Source: Butyrivibrio sp. AC2005
GTDB lineage: Bacteria > Bacillota > Clostridia > Lachnospirales > Lachnospiraceae
Assembly (NCBI RefSeq): GCF_000424145.1
Contig: NZ_AUJI01000009.1
Location: forward strand, 1-64,000
DNA length: 64,000 nt
Direction of reading: 5' to 3'
A program made the translations under genes and the position numbers. How positions within the stretch are numbered: position 1 is the stretch's first letter; each line of letters opens with the position of its first letter. The notes under the pieces were generated by a model that was not told the DNA's origin, ran no database searches, and worked only from the letters and a program-made list of their open reading frames with translations. Positions 24,956 through 34,798 of the stretch are shown in pieces.

Positions 24956-25999
24956 ATGAAGGATCTTTCTCATTTTTATTTCAAGGGAATACCTGCTAAA
25001 GAGCAGCCGCTTATAACAGTTGCAATCACTGTATATAATGTTGAGAAATATATGTCCAGGTGCATTGAGTCAGTTATGGCTCAGACTTATTCCAATCTGG
25101 ATATTCTTATAATAGATGACGGTTCCCGTGACAGGACGTCTCATATCTGCGAATATTATATGACGCAGGATAAACGGATACGTGTGATAAATCAGAGTAA
25201 TCTGGGACCGGGTGCTGCAAGGAACTATGCCATGCAAGAGGCAAGGGGCGAATATCTGGCATTTCTGGATGGCGATGATTATGTCGAAAACTACATATAT
25301 GAATATATGATGAGCGCAATTCTGGAATCAGATGCTAAGCTTGCTGTCTGTAATTATTTTGAGGACAAAGAGGATATGCCGGTGGATATCCATCCGCTTA
25401 CAGAAGATATGCGGGCAGGTCGTATAAGAATGGTTCCATCAGAGGAGCTTATTACGGAATGCATTGAGGGATCGGATGAGCTTCATTTTGGAAGTATGGT
25501 CTGGAATAAGCTGTACCACAGAAGTCTTTTAAAGGGAAAGAGCTTTCCGAGCATAATGTTCTATGAGGACAGGCGGTTTATCCTTGAGATACTTCATGAT
25601 GCCGGGGAAGCTGTGTTCGTTGACACGCCGCTTTATCATTATATAATAGACAGAAAGGATAGTGTCAGTGCACAGATAGGAATTTTCTGCATTTTTTCAG
25701 AGTGGATACCGGTTTGTAATTCGGTTAAGGCGTTTCTTAAGCAGATAGGGATGGAAGAGCTTGTAGATACTCAGGATTATCTGATGTATAAGAGTCTCCT
25801 GAATTATTATGTTGAGGCTAAGACCGACAAGATTGGGGACAAGGGCAAATATCTTGAGGACATAACGGCTTATATAGAAAGGTGCCGGGACTCCATAGAC
25901 AGGATATATGGATGCAGGATTGCGGATCCAAGGGAGAAAAAGCGAATGCAGAAATTTTTGAATCATCGTTGGACTTTCGATCACTTTTATCTTCGATGA
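24956..25999 (+). CDS. Glycosyltransferase family 2
   Basis: This 347-residue GT-A enzyme has ITVAITVYNVEKYMSRCIESV at residues 20-40, LDILIIDDGSRDRT for UDP binding, and FLDGDDYVE as the DXD metal site. A C-terminal part of about 130 residues includes NKLYHRSLL and FYEDRRFILE, typical of capsule GT2 enzymes. CGGAG precedes the ATG. Sugar unknown. It follows the acylation pair by 14 bases. Confidence 0.82.
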   Translation: MKDLSHFYFKGIPAKEQPLITVAITVYNVEKYMSRCIESVMAQTYSNLDILIIDDGSRDRTSHICEYYMTQDKRIRVINQSNLGPGAARNYAMQEARGEYLAFLDGDDYVENYIYEYMMSAILESDAKLAVCNYFEDKEDMPVDIHPLTEDMRAGRIRMVPSEELITECIEGSDELHFGSMVWNKLYHRSLLKGKSFPSIMFYEDRRFILEILHDAGEAVFVDTPLYHYIIDRKDSVSAQIGIFCIFSEWIPVCNSVKAFLKQIGMEELVDTQDYLMYKSLLNYYVEAKTDKIGDKGKYLEDITAYIERCRDSIDRIYGCRIADPREKKRMQKFLNHRWTFDHFYLR

Positions 26000-26039
26000 T
26001 TTATAGTATATTTCGATTACCACTACTACAGGGGGATGT

Positions 26040-26909
26040 ATGATAATAATAAGAATGATGGGCGGACTTGGAAATCAGATGTTCCAGTATGCCCTGTATC
26101 TTCAGCTTAAGGCGTTGGGGAAAGAAGTGAAGATTGATGATGTGTACGGATTCCGTGATGATGAGCAGAGGGATCCGGTACTTGAAGATATGTATGGAAT
26201 CACCTATGACAAGGCTACAGATGCTGAGGTGGTGGATATAACAGATTCTTATCTTGATATTTTTAGCAGAATCCGCAGAAAGCTTTTCGGAAGAAAGACC
26301 AAGGAATATGAGGAACTTACCGGTATTTTTGATCCGAAGGTTTTTGAGCTTGAGGATGCTTATCTGAACGGCTATTTTCAAAGTGAAAAGTACTTTCCTG
26401 ACAAACAGGTTATAGAGCAGCTTCGCAGAGAGTTTGCATTTAAGCCCGAGGAGGTATTTACCTCTGCAGAGAGCTGGGAGCTTTACAGACAGATTCGGGA
26501 GACCAAGTCTGTCAGTATTCATGTGAGAAGAGGGGACTACCTTCTTCCGGGCGCAATTGAGACCTACGGTGGAATCTGTGATACGGATTATTACAAAAGA
26601 GCAATTGACCTTATGGTCAGTAAGCATCCTGATGCCATTTTTTATGTTTTCACAAGTGATAAGGAATGGTGTGAGGAAAATGTATCCGGAAAGAAGTTTC
26701 GTATTGTCGATACGGGAGAGGAGAATGAGGATGCGGCAGATATGCTTCTTATGAGTCTGTGCAAGCATCATATACTGGCCAATTCCAGCTATAGCTGGTG
26801 GAGTGCATGGATGAATGATTCTCCGGAGAAGATGGTGATCGTGCCTAAGAAGTGGCTTAACAATAAGGCCATGGATGATATTTACACTGCGCGTATGACG
26901 CGTATTTAA
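26040..26909 (+). CDS. Glycosyltransferase family 11 (alpha-1,2-fucosyltransferase-like)
   Basis: The 289-residue enzyme has the N-terminal GT11 signature RMMGGLGNQMFQYALYLQL and the GDP-sugar motif SIHVRRGDYL near residue 160. The third conserved region is LANSSYSWWSAWM near residue 248. Family members add L-fucose from GDP-fucose, mostly alpha-1,2 to galactose. No GDP-fucose synthesis genes are in this window. A second GT11 lies at 36010, clearly different in sequence. CAGGGGGATGT precedes the ATG. Confidence 0.86.
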   Translation: MIIIRMMGGLGNQMFQYALYLQLKALGKEVKIDDVYGFRDDEQRDPVLEDMYGITYDKATDAEVVDITDSYLDIFSRIRRKLFGRKTKEYEELTGIFDPKVFELEDAYLNGYFQSEKYFPDKQVIEQLRREFAFKPEEVFTSAESWELYRQIRETKSVSIHVRRGDYLLPGAIETYGGICDTDYYKRAIDLMVSKHPDAIFYVFTSDKEWCEENVSGKKFRIVDTGEENEDAADMLLMSLCKHHILANSSYSWWSAWMNDSPEKMVIVPKKWLNNKAMDDIYTARMTRI

Positions 26910-26922
26910 AAAAGGAATTTTT

Positions 26923-28746
26923 ATGAGTTTGACTGATCCAAAGGAGAAGAAGGCGGAGAGCCTTAATCTCCTGACTAAGATAAATTATATTTTTGATAAA
27001 AAGCAGAAACGACATCTGGTTATTTTGGGAATAATGATTATTATCGGAGGTCTCTTTGAAACCCTTGGTGTCGGAATGCTTATGCCGGTATTTGGTGTGG
27101 TTCTTGACCCCGAGTCTTTGCATAAGGGGATGGAGAAGTTTCCGATACTTGCAAATATAGCAACTTCTATGGGAATTGATACAGATACCAAGAGAATATG
27201 TGCCATTATGGGAGCACTTATTGCTGTATATGTAATAAAAAATGTATATCTTGTCTTCTTGGTATTTGTACAGAACAGATTTATTTCGACAACCAGAAAT
27301 GATATGATTTCCCGCGTTATGCGTGAGTTTTTAAACAGACCTTATGAGGATTATCTCGGAGCGGATATTCCTACAGTATTCCGTATAACAGATGGCGATA
27401 TACCGAAGATGTTCTCACTTATGCTGGCACTTCTTAATTTGTGTAATGAGCTTGTTGTGTCAACATTTTTAGGGCTTTATCTTATTTATACCAGCTGGAA
27501 GATGGCTTTGCTCATTATAGTTGTTCTTGTAGTAATTACAATTCCCATAACCAAGATCATTAAGCCTAAGATGAATGACGTGGGCAGACAGAACCAGAGC
27601 ATCAGTTCAAGGATAGCAAAGTGGAGAATTCAGGCTATTTACGGACTCAAAGAAGTTAAGGTCCTTAACAGGGAAGACTTCTTTATAAGAAATTATTATG
27701 AGTCAGGTAAAATCGGGGCTGCTACGGATGTCAGATACACCGTATTGAACAATATGCCCAGACCTATTATAGAGACTGTATTTATGGCAGCAGTTTTTGG
27801 ATTTATCATGGCATATGTTGCAGGAGGCGGAGACACAACGCTTCTGGTTACCCAGCTTGTAGCCTTTGGTGTTGCTGCTGTAAGACTTATGCCCAGTGCA
27901 TACAGGATAAATACGTATATCACAGAGATTGCCTATGAGGAGCCTAACCTCAACTTCGTTTATGACAACCTGTCAGAATCCATGAAGACAGATAAGAAGA
28001 TGGCTGCTGAGCGTATGGCTATCGCAGGTCCGGCGCTTTCGCTTGATGATAAGATTGAACTTAAAGGGATTACCTTTGCATATCCCGATGCGGATAAGAA
28101 TATTTTTACTGATGCAGACATGGTTGTTCCCAAGGGAAAATCTGTCGGAATCATGGGTTCATCAGGTGCAGGTAAGTCGACAATTGTAGACATACTTCTT
28201 GGGCTTTTACATACGCAGAAGGGAGAAATCCTTTGCGATGGATCCAATATTTTCAGCAATTATGAGTCCTGGCTTGCCCAGATAGGATATATTCCCCAAA
28301 GTATATATCTGATTGACGAATCAATAAGGGATAATATCGCATTCGGTATTGATGCGGCTGAGATTGACGAAGAGAGAATCTGGCAGGTGTGTGAGGAAGC
28401 ACAGCTTGCTGAGTTCATAAGATCACTTCCGGAGGGACTTGATACTAAAATCGGTGACCGTGGTGTCAGACTTTCCGGTGGCCAGAGACAGAGAATAGGT
28501 ATCGCAAGGGCTCTTTATCACAATCCTGAGATACTTGTATTTGATGAGGCTACCAGTGCTCTTGATAATGAGACAGAGGCAGCAGTTATGGAGGCGATTA
28601 ATAGCTTCCATGGAAAGAAGACGATGATTATCATAGCTCATAGACTTAATACTATTGAAAAGTGTGACATGATCTATGAGGTTAAGGATGAGAAGATCGT
28701 GGAGACAACTCTTGATGGAAAGATCGTTTATCACAAGAATACGTAA
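26923..28746 (+). CDS. ABC transporter fusing membrane and ATPase domains (PglK/MsbA-like flippase)
   Basis: This 607-residue half-transporter has six membrane segments in residues about 30-330. The nucleotide-binding domain has Walker A GSSGAGKST (412-420), LSGGQRQR (517-524), Walker B LVFDEATSALD and IIIAHRL. It belongs to the type that flips lipid-linked oligosaccharides across the membrane, such as PglK, and works as a dimer. Its place between glycosyltransferases and a Wzy-like polymerase suits flipping of undecaprenyl-linked repeat units. The next gene overlaps its 3' end by 32 bases. Confidence 0.86.
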   Translation: MSLTDPKEKKAESLNLLTKINYIFDKKQKRHLVILGIMIIIGGLFETLGVGMLMPVFGVVLDPESLHKGMEKFPILANIATSMGIDTDTKRICAIMGALIAVYVIKNVYLVFLVFVQNRFISTTRNDMISRVMREFLNRPYEDYLGADIPTVFRITDGDIPKMFSLMLALLNLCNELVVSTFLGLYLIYTSWKMALLIIVVLVVITIPITKIIKPKMNDVGRQNQSISSRIAKWRIQAIYGLKEVKVLNREDFFIRNYYESGKIGAATDVRYTVLNNMPRPIIETVFMAAVFGFIMAYVAGGGDTTLLVTQLVAFGVAAVRLMPSAYRINTYITEIAYEEPNLNFVYDNLSESMKTDKKMAAERMAIAGPALSLDDKIELKGITFAYPDADKNIFTDADMVVPKGKSVGIMGSSGAGKSTIVDILLGLLHTQKGEILCDGSNIFSNYESWLAQIGYIPQSIYLIDESIRDNIAFGIDAAEIDEERIWQVCEEAQLAEFIRSLPEGLDTKIGDRGVRLSGGQRQRIGIARALYHNPEILVFDEATSALDNETEAAVMEAINSFHGKKTMIIIAHRLNTIEKCDMIYEVKDEKIVETTLDGKIVYHKNT

Positions 28747-29899
28747 TATAGCGTTATATTTGGCGCTATCCATAGAGCTTCTTTTGATGATTTATGAGAG
28801 GAGTACTCTTCCACTTTCAAGTCCGAAGCAGATTTTCAGGGTTAGCTTTGTGCTTTCGGTGATAGCACTCTTACTGACAAAGTACTCATGGAAGCAATGG
28901 ATCTCGATTGTCATTGCATGTGCCATAGGAGTGATTTCTTATAAGATTACAGGAAATAACGATCTCCTGAGATTTTCGGTTTTTGTAATAGCCTGTAAGG
29001 ATGCAGACCTTAAGGTTATGCTGAAATATATTTTTGCAGTGACGGCAGCAGGTAGTATTCTGATTGCAGCTGCGGCATTACTTGGATTTGCCGGAGATAT
29101 CAGGCTTGTAGATGATTTTGGAAGAGATGTGGGAACTGAAGTCAGATATACCTTTGGCTTTGGCCATCCCAATACTCTTATGAGTGTTGTATTTTCTATA
29201 GAAGTTCTTCTTATGTATCTGATACATGATTTTAAGAAGATTACAAGAAATGCTATAATGGTAGCCGCGCTTATTGCCAACGTGATTTTGTATTTTCTTA
29301 CAGGATCAAGAACAGGTGTGGCGCTTACAATATTTACAGTTGTACTTGCTTTTGCAGTATATGAAGTTGATTTCTTAAAGAAATCGGGATTTATATATGG
29401 TTTCGGTGTTTTTGTTATAGGTGCCTGTGTGGCATTTTCAGTATGGGCAGCGAAGATAAGCAAGTATGCCAGGAAAAAGAAGTATCCTTTTTATTATAAG
29501 TTGGACAGAATACTTACAGGCAGAATCCAGTCCCTGTATTATGATACAAAAGCACATAAGGGCTCACTAAAGACATGGAGTCTTTTCGGAGATGAATTCA
29601 GTGGTAATGCTTTTTTTGATATGGGCTGGGTAAGGCTGTTTTACTGGTATGGGATTATACCGGCGATACTGATTTTGCTGGCTATTCTTTATTTTATTTA
29701 TCGCTTATACCTTAAGAGAGATTATGCAGTAATGATAATGGTAATCTCTATAAGTGTATTTACTCTGGTTGAAGCAAGCTTTGTTTCTTCATTTATCGGA
29801 AGGAATTATTTGCTTCCCATAGCCGGAGTGTATCTGCTTGCAGATAATATGAAAGCAAATTTGAGCATAAAGGTGGGAAAACGTGCAGGGAAAGACTAA
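28715..29899 (+). CDS. O-antigen/EPS polymerase-like membrane protein (Wzy candidate)
   Basis: About 394 residues with ten or so hydrophobic segments and no soluble domain. RYTFGFGHPNTLMSVVFSI and FLTGSRTGVALTIF are the conserved loop signatures of EPS polymerases of low-G+C Gram-positives, which join flipped repeat units outside the membrane. ATG 28715 follows GGAGA (28701-28705); an upstream ATG at 28676 would overlap the ABC gene by 71 bases and add a basic stretch. It also overlaps the next gene by 17 bases, so the three genes are tightly coupled. Confidence 0.75.
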   Translation: MERSFITRIRNIALYLALSIELLLMIYERSTLPLSSPKQIFRVSFVLSVIALLLTKYSWKQWISIVIACAIGVISYKITGNNDLLRFSVFVIACKDADLKVMLKYIFAVTAAGSILIAAAALLGFAGDIRLVDDFGRDVGTEVRYTFGFGHPNTLMSVVFSIEVLLMYLIHDFKKITRNAIMVAALIANVILYFLTGSRTGVALTIFTVVLAFAVYEVDFLKKSGFIYGFGVFVIGACVAFSVWAAKISKYARKKKYPFYYKLDRILTGRIQSLYYDTKAHKGSLKTWSLFGDEFSGNAFFDMGWVRLFYWYGIIPAILILLAILYFIYRLYLKRDYAVMIMVISISVFTLVEASFVSSFIGRNYLLPIAGVYLLADNMKANLSIKVGKRAGKD

Positions 29900-31292
29900 A
29901 TATCTGGTAAATTATGTTGTTTGGGCAGCTGATATTGTTGCTATTGTAATATCGTTTGTTCTTGCGACTTATATTCGATTCTGGAATTTCAGGGACATGC
30001 AGGATAAGACAATGCATTTTATTATATGCATTCTGATGGTGCTTATCTGTACTGTTTATACCTTTGCAATTGATGCAAACAGGGGCTTTTTAAAGAGAAC
30101 CATATGGAAGGAAGGAACAGCAGTTGCAAAGTTTGAGTTTGTTCTTATTCTGGGTACCATTGCTGTAGCTTATATTCTTAAGCTTGCAGAGCAGTTTTCA
30201 CGTCTGGTAATGTTTTATTTCATTATTTTTGATGTGGTTTTGACGCTCGCTTTCCATCAGCTTGTTAAATTCGTTCTTAAGAAGTACTGGGAGAGCGGCG
30301 ATACAGCGATTAAGCTGCTTGTTGTTTCCGAAAAAGAGATAATGATGCCTACAATCAGGCATCTTCAGCACAGGCTGGAGATTAATTATTCCATCGAGGG
30401 AGCGGTATGCCTTGATGAGGATATGTCAGGTGAGGAAATTCGCGGCGTTAAGATAATTGCAAACAGGGAAAATCTTATAGATACGGTTACTTCATATCCT
30501 GTTGATGAGATTTTTATTTACACACCTAACATAAGTCAGAATGCGCTTAATGAGACTATTGCAGCATTTGGGGACATGGGTGTTACTGTTCACTATTGCG
30601 TCGAGCTTCCCAATATTGCAGGAAGTACATCCGTAGGCAATCTTGCTACATATTCAGTAATCTCATATATTCATGGAACTGAAAGATACAGAGCGCTTAT
30701 TCTTAAGAGACTTATGGATATAGTAGGTGGCCTTGTAGGGCTTATTATTACCGCTGTGTTTACACCATTTGTGGCACTTGCCATAAAGCTTGATTCTCCG
30801 GGACCGGTTTTCTTTTCACAGGTTCGTATAGGACGAAACGGCAGACGCTTTAAGATTTATAAGTTTAGAAGTATGCGAATTGATGCCGAGGAAATTAAGA
30901 AAAAGCTTGAGAATCAGAATGAGATGAACGGTCTTATGTTCAAGATGAAGGATGATCCCAGAATTACCAAGGTCGGGGCATTTATCAGGAAGACCAGTAT
31001 AGATGAGCTTCCCCAGTTCCTTAATATTTTTAAGGGCGATATGAGTCTTGTGGGAACAAGACCGCCAACCGAGGATGAGTTTGAGAAGTACAATCAGTAT
31101 TATCGAAGAAGAATCAGCATGACTCCGGGACTTACAGGAATGTGGCAGATAAGCGGAAGAAGTGATATAGAGGACTTCGATGATGTAGTAAAGCTTGATC
31201 TTCAGTACATAGATAACTGGTCCCTCGGACTGGATATCAGAATTCTTATTAAAACTGTCGGGGTTGTGCTCTTTGGAAGAGGGGCACGCTAA
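29883..31292 (+). CDS. Polyprenyl glycosylphosphotransferase (WbaP/WcaJ-like)
   Basis: The 469-residue initiating transferase has four membrane segments (residues about 10-130), a nucleotide-binding-like middle domain (residues about 135-255), a fifth hydrophobic segment (IVGGLVGLIITAVFTPFVAL), and a C-terminal catalytic domain. Catalytic-domain motifs are GPVFFSQVRIGRNGR, YKFRSM, SIDELPQFLNIFKGDMSLVG and TPGLTGMWQ. It transfers a hexose 1-phosphate, often glucose or galactose, to undecaprenyl phosphate. The start is GTG 29883 after GGTGGGA, overlapping the polymerase gene by 17 bases. With the PglC-like enzyme at 10017, the locus has two initiating enzymes, so two lipid-linked glycans may be built. 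Confidence 0.87.
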   Translation: MQGKTKYLVNYVVWAADIVAIVISFVLATYIRFWNFRDMQDKTMHFIICILMVLICTVYTFAIDANRGFLKRTIWKEGTAVAKFEFVLILGTIAVAYILKLAEQFSRLVMFYFIIFDVVLTLAFHQLVKFVLKKYWESGDTAIKLLVVSEKEIMMPTIRHLQHRLEINYSIEGAVCLDEDMSGEEIRGVKIIANRENLIDTVTSYPVDEIFIYTPNISQNALNETIAAFGDMGVTVHYCVELPNIAGSTSVGNLATYSVISYIHGTERYRALILKRLMDIVGGLVGLIITAVFTPFVALAIKLDSPGPVFFSQVRIGRNGRRFKIYKFRSMRIDAEEIKKKLENQNEMNGLMFKMKDDPRITKVGAFIRKTSIDELPQFLNIFKGDMSLVGTRPPTEDEFEKYNQYYRRRISMTPGLTGMWQISGRSDIEDFDDVVKLDLQYIDNWSLGLDIRILIKTVGVVLFGRGAR

Positions 31293-31330
31293 AAAGTACG
31301 GAGTAATATATCTTAGGAAAGAATCTTGAT

Positions 31331-32365
31331 ATGGCGGATAAAATAGTCAGCGTTATCATAACTGTATACAATATCAGAGAGTATTTTAACGACTGTATGA
31401 GAAGCGTTCTCGGTCAGACTTACAAAGATATAGAAATTATACTGGTGGACGACGGAGCAACTGACGGAAGCGGTGAGCTCTGCGACGAGTATGCAGCGAA
31501 GGATTCACGCATAAGAGTTATCCATAAGAAAAATGGCGGCCTTATGTCAGCCTGGAGTGAGGGAATAAAAGCGGCAGAAGGCAGATATGCAATGTTTATT
31601 GACGGAGATGACTGGGTCGATGGGGAGATGATAGGAGAACTCCTTAAGTATACCTCGGATGAACCGGATATCAGAGAGATAATAAGCAGTAATTATATTA
31701 TTGAAAAGAAGAATGAAAAGAGAAAGGCAGGTCATGGGGCAGCTCCCGGAGTTTATGAAAAGGAGAGACTTTCAGACCTTCGAACAAGACTTCTTGGAGA
31801 AGAAACAAGACCTGTTATAATGTCCAGGTGCATGAAGCTTATAAGCCGTGAGCTTATATTGGATAATATGCATTACCTGAATTACAGTATCAGAATGGCA
31901 GAGGATGTGAATATCATGCTTCCGTGTCTCCTGGATGCTGAAAGACTGACGATAGTTAAGGATGGGTACTTTTACCATTATAGGACTGTGGGTGATTCAA
32001 TGGCTCATGGTTATGATAAGAGACTTTTGGAAAATATTAAGCTTGATTATCATACTTTTCTTGGGATTATGCAGGATAAGGGAGTTGCAAATGCCGGGGA
32101 GCAGATGGACAGGGAGTATATAAGGCTCCTTTTTCTTGTGATGAAGAATGAGCTTCGTTCAGATGCAGGCGGAGTAGTCAGACGTGTAAAAGATATATTT
32201 GGTGCAGGTGAGATTGCTGATATTATTAAGAGAACACCCGTTGATGTATCTGAAAAATCAAATCGTTTGTTATATTATGGGATGAAACATCCGATTGCAC
32301 CTGTTATCATGGTGACAAAGATGATTTTAAAAACTTTTGACAGAGTTACGGCGGGGGCACATTGA
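31331..32365 (+). CDS. Glycosyltransferase family 2
   Basis: The 344-residue GT-A enzyme has VSVIITVYNIREYFNDCMRS at the N-terminus, IEIILVDDGATDGS, and MFIDGDDWVDGEM as the DXD site. The C-terminal third contains SRCMKLISRELIL and MAEDVNIMLP, typical of capsule GT2 proteins. It ends in a short hydrophobic, basic stretch that may touch the membrane. CTTAGGAAAG precedes the ATG. It overlaps the next GT2 gene by one base (TGATG), and these two related enzymes probably add successive sugars. Confidence 0.82.
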   Translation: MADKIVSVIITVYNIREYFNDCMRSVLGQTYKDIEIILVDDGATDGSGELCDEYAAKDSRIRVIHKKNGGLMSAWSEGIKAAEGRYAMFIDGDDWVDGEMIGELLKYTSDEPDIREIISSNYIIEKKNEKRKAGHGAAPGVYEKERLSDLRTRLLGEETRPVIMSRCMKLISRELILDNMHYLNYSIRMAEDVNIMLPCLLDAERLTIVKDGYFYHYRTVGDSMAHGYDKRLLENIKLDYHTFLGIMQDKGVANAGEQMDREYIRLLFLVMKNELRSDAGGVVRRVKDIFGAGEIADIIKRTPVDVSEKSNRLLYYGMKHPIAPVIMVTKMILKTFDRVTAGAH

Positions 32366-33405
32366 TGAATACAGCTGTATCTAAACCTATGGTAAGCATA
32401 ATCATACCGGCTTATCAGGCACAGGATTCCATAGAAGACTGTGTGAGTTCAGTATGCTCACAGGTAATATCCTATGAGGTCAGCGAGGAGGCGAAAAACT
32501 TCGATGGCCTTATGGAAATAATAATAGTCGATGACGGATCTACGGATCAAACCGGTGCCATCTGCGACAGACTTAGTGAAAGTAATTCAAATGTTAAAGT
32601 ATTACATGTAAAAAACGGCGGTGTATCTAAAGCCAGGAATTTGGGAATGGAGAATTCAGGCGGAAGGTATATCGCTTTTGTTGATGCCGATGATCTCGTG
32701 GGTGATACATATATTTCCGATCTGCTCAGGGCTGCATTAAAGAAAGATGCCGACCTTGTAATAATGGACGGAAAAATAGTAACGAATGATATTATTACCG
32801 GACGCAGGTATATTGAGGATGGACTTCTCAGCGAGGATACTCATGTTTGGGGAAAGCTTTTTAAACGAGAGCTGATATTTGATGGCGGAAAAACAGTAAG
32901 ATTCCCTGAAAACATAACCATTGGGGAGGATATGCTATTTTTACTTGAGGTATTGCTTAAGGTGGATCAAAAGGCTTGTATCAGCATGATTCCGGGAAAA
33001 GGATATAAATATAATTTTAATGATAACGGAGCTATGCTAAAGTCCTTTAAGCCCTCATACCTGGATCAGATTACCTGCTGGGAGCTGGCAGAGAAGGAAC
33101 TGGATAAGCTTTCTCCTTCGATTTCCAATGAGGCACAGGTAAAATTTGCCATAATAAGGGTTATGGCAGCACTTTTAGTGGTTTCAAAATTTGCTAAATC
33201 ACTTAATATGAGAGAAAATAATGAAGTGACAGTTATGCTTGCTTTAAAAAGTGAGGTTATATTACGGGCTAGGGAGATGATATCCAAGGCGAGGAAAGTA
33301 AAGGGATGCTTTGGAGGATTGTCTGCCGGGTATAAGATAAAGAATAAGCTGTTCGACGTAAGTCCCGAGCTGTATATTAAGCTTTATAAAATGTGGAAGG
33401 TATAA
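32365..33405 (+). CDS. Glycosyltransferase family 2
   Basis: About 346 residues. VSIIIPAYQAQDSIEDCVSS, IIIVDDGSTDQTG and YIAFVDADDLV (DXD) define the GT2 fold. A glycine- and Glu-containing stretch after residue 40 (EVSEEAKNFDGL) is an insertion relative to common members. ATG 32365 overlaps the previous stop; the TTG one codon upstream is less likely. The acceptor and sugar are unknown. Confidence 0.82.
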   Translation: MNTAVSKPMVSIIIPAYQAQDSIEDCVSSVCSQVISYEVSEEAKNFDGLMEIIIVDDGSTDQTGAICDRLSESNSNVKVLHVKNGGVSKARNLGMENSGGRYIAFVDADDLVGDTYISDLLRAALKKDADLVIMDGKIVTNDIITGRRYIEDGLLSEDTHVWGKLFKRELIFDGGKTVRFPENITIGEDMLFLLEVLLKVDQKACISMIPGKGYKYNFNDNGAMLKSFKPSYLDQITCWELAEKELDKLSPSISNEAQVKFAIIRVMAALLVVSKFAKSLNMRENNEVTVMLALKSEVILRAREMISKARKVKGCFGGLSAGYKIKNKLFDVSPELYIKLYKMWKV

Positions 33406-33414
33406 TAACCATTT

Positions 33415-34794
33415 ATGATAAGAGAAGAAAACACAAGAAAAAAACTGTTCATAATGTCAGTTATATTGTGCTTTGTGACGATTCTCATCTATGAGATGCT
33501 AACGCCTATGCTTATGGATGACATGAGTTATGGTAAACAGGTTCAGGAGGCAGGGAATTTTTTTGAACTGTTTGCACAGGAGCATCATCAGTATATGACC
33601 TGGACGGGAAGATCCGTAGCACATTTCATGCTAAGGATGCTTATGTATATTGATATGCATACTCTTGGCGGAAGAGTGATTTTTAATATAGTAGCAGCTG
33701 TCATGTTTACAGTACTGTCTATACTCATATATTTAAATGCGAATAGTAATATTCGGTATGATGTTAATACATATCTTCTTGGACTGTTTCTTATATGGCT
33801 GTGTGCCGTGTCATTTGGACAGACAATTTTATGGGAGACCGGTGCCTGCAATTATCTTTTTACAACAACAATTGTTATGGCAATGATCACTTTATATAGA
33901 AGAGGCCATAGAAATGCATCTGAAAAGGGCAATAATATAATATCCTGTTTCGGATTCTTTCTGCTTGGCGTTCTTTCAGGCTGGTGCAATGAGAACACCA
34001 GTGGCGGATTGTTGCTACTCATGATAATTATAGCAGTGAACTACAGAAAGGTTTATGCATGGTCTGTATCAGCAATGGCAGGAACCGCAATCGGACTTGG
34101 ACTGATGGTGCTTGCACCCGGTAATGCTGAGAGAAGCCAGTACCTTGAGGAGGCACATGACGGACTTTTGGGAATGGCTGCAAGATTTTTAAAGATAACA
34201 CTTGTGCTCAAAGAAGAATTCATGGTATTGCTTATAATAGCGGCTGTTTTATTTCTGCTTCTGAAATTTCAGGGAAAAGGCTTTGAGTCCTTAAAGGATA
34301 TGATTCTTTTTGTGTTCATATTTTTTGCTACGGCATACAGCCTTATTCTTACCGTTACACCTCAGGACAGAGCATTCTTTGGTGCCGGCATATTTCTTAT
34401 TCTGATTATTGTTCAGGGGTATTGTAAGATTGATACCGGAGATGACAGAGATATGTCACGAAATAGTGAGTCTGCCGGGGAAAAGGCGGTACTTCTTAAA
34501 ACAATGAAGAGTGGCGTAGTGATAGCCTTGGCAATATACATGCTGTTTACATATATTGATAGCGGGGCGAATCTGGCAAGGATATACCGGGAGGAACAGA
34601 ATCGTTACAGCTATCTTGAAGAACAGGCGGCTGCAGGAGCTGAGGATGTAGAAATTCCAATGTTGAGTGATCAGTTCTATACGAAATATACAGCTGCTTA
34701 TACCTGCGATGTCTCAGATGACTGGACAGACTGGAATAATCAGATGATTGCAAACTATTATGGTTTTAAGACCGTACTTGGGGTGAGTGAATAA
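33415..34794 (+). CDS. DUF6056-like polytopic membrane protein, GT-C candidate
   Basis: The 459-residue protein has about ten hydrophobic segments. After the first, a DD pair lies in PMLMDDMSYGKQV at the outer face, where GT-C glycosyltransferases keep their catalytic acidic residue. WTGRSVAHF, WETGACNYLFTT and GWCNENTSGG with LAPGN are the recurring motifs of DUF6056-type proteins of Lachnospiraceae and streptococci. It may add a sugar from a polyprenyl-phosphate donor to the glycan outside the membrane; this is inference. The ribosome site is poor (ATAATAACC). Confidence 0.65.
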   Translation: MIREENTRKKLFIMSVILCFVTILIYEMLTPMLMDDMSYGKQVQEAGNFFELFAQEHHQYMTWTGRSVAHFMLRMLMYIDMHTLGGRVIFNIVAAVMFTVLSILIYLNANSNIRYDVNTYLLGLFLIWLCAVSFGQTILWETGACNYLFTTTIVMAMITLYRRGHRNASEKGNNIISCFGFFLLGVLSGWCNENTSGGLLLLMIIIAVNYRKVYAWSVSAMAGTAIGLGLMVLAPGNAERSQYLEEAHDGLLGMAARFLKITLVLKEEFMVLLIIAAVLFLLLKFQGKGFESLKDMILFVFIFFATAYSLILTVTPQDRAFFGAGIFLILIIVQGYCKIDTGDDRDMSRNSESAGEKAVLLKTMKSGVVIALAIYMLFTYIDSGANLARIYREEQNRYSYLEEQAAAGAEDVEIPMLSDQFYTKYTAAYTCDVSDDWTDWNNQMIANYYGFKTVLGVSE

Positions 34795-34798
34795 GCCT

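Noticed and set aside
26001-26771. Minus-strand open frame of 256 codons
   Set aside because: It is antisense to the GT11 gene, whose motifs are intact, so it is a shadow of codon bias.
28676-28714. Earlier start for the Wzy-like protein
   Set aside because: It would overlap the ABC gene by 71 bases and has no ribosome site, whereas GGAGA precedes the ATG at 28715.
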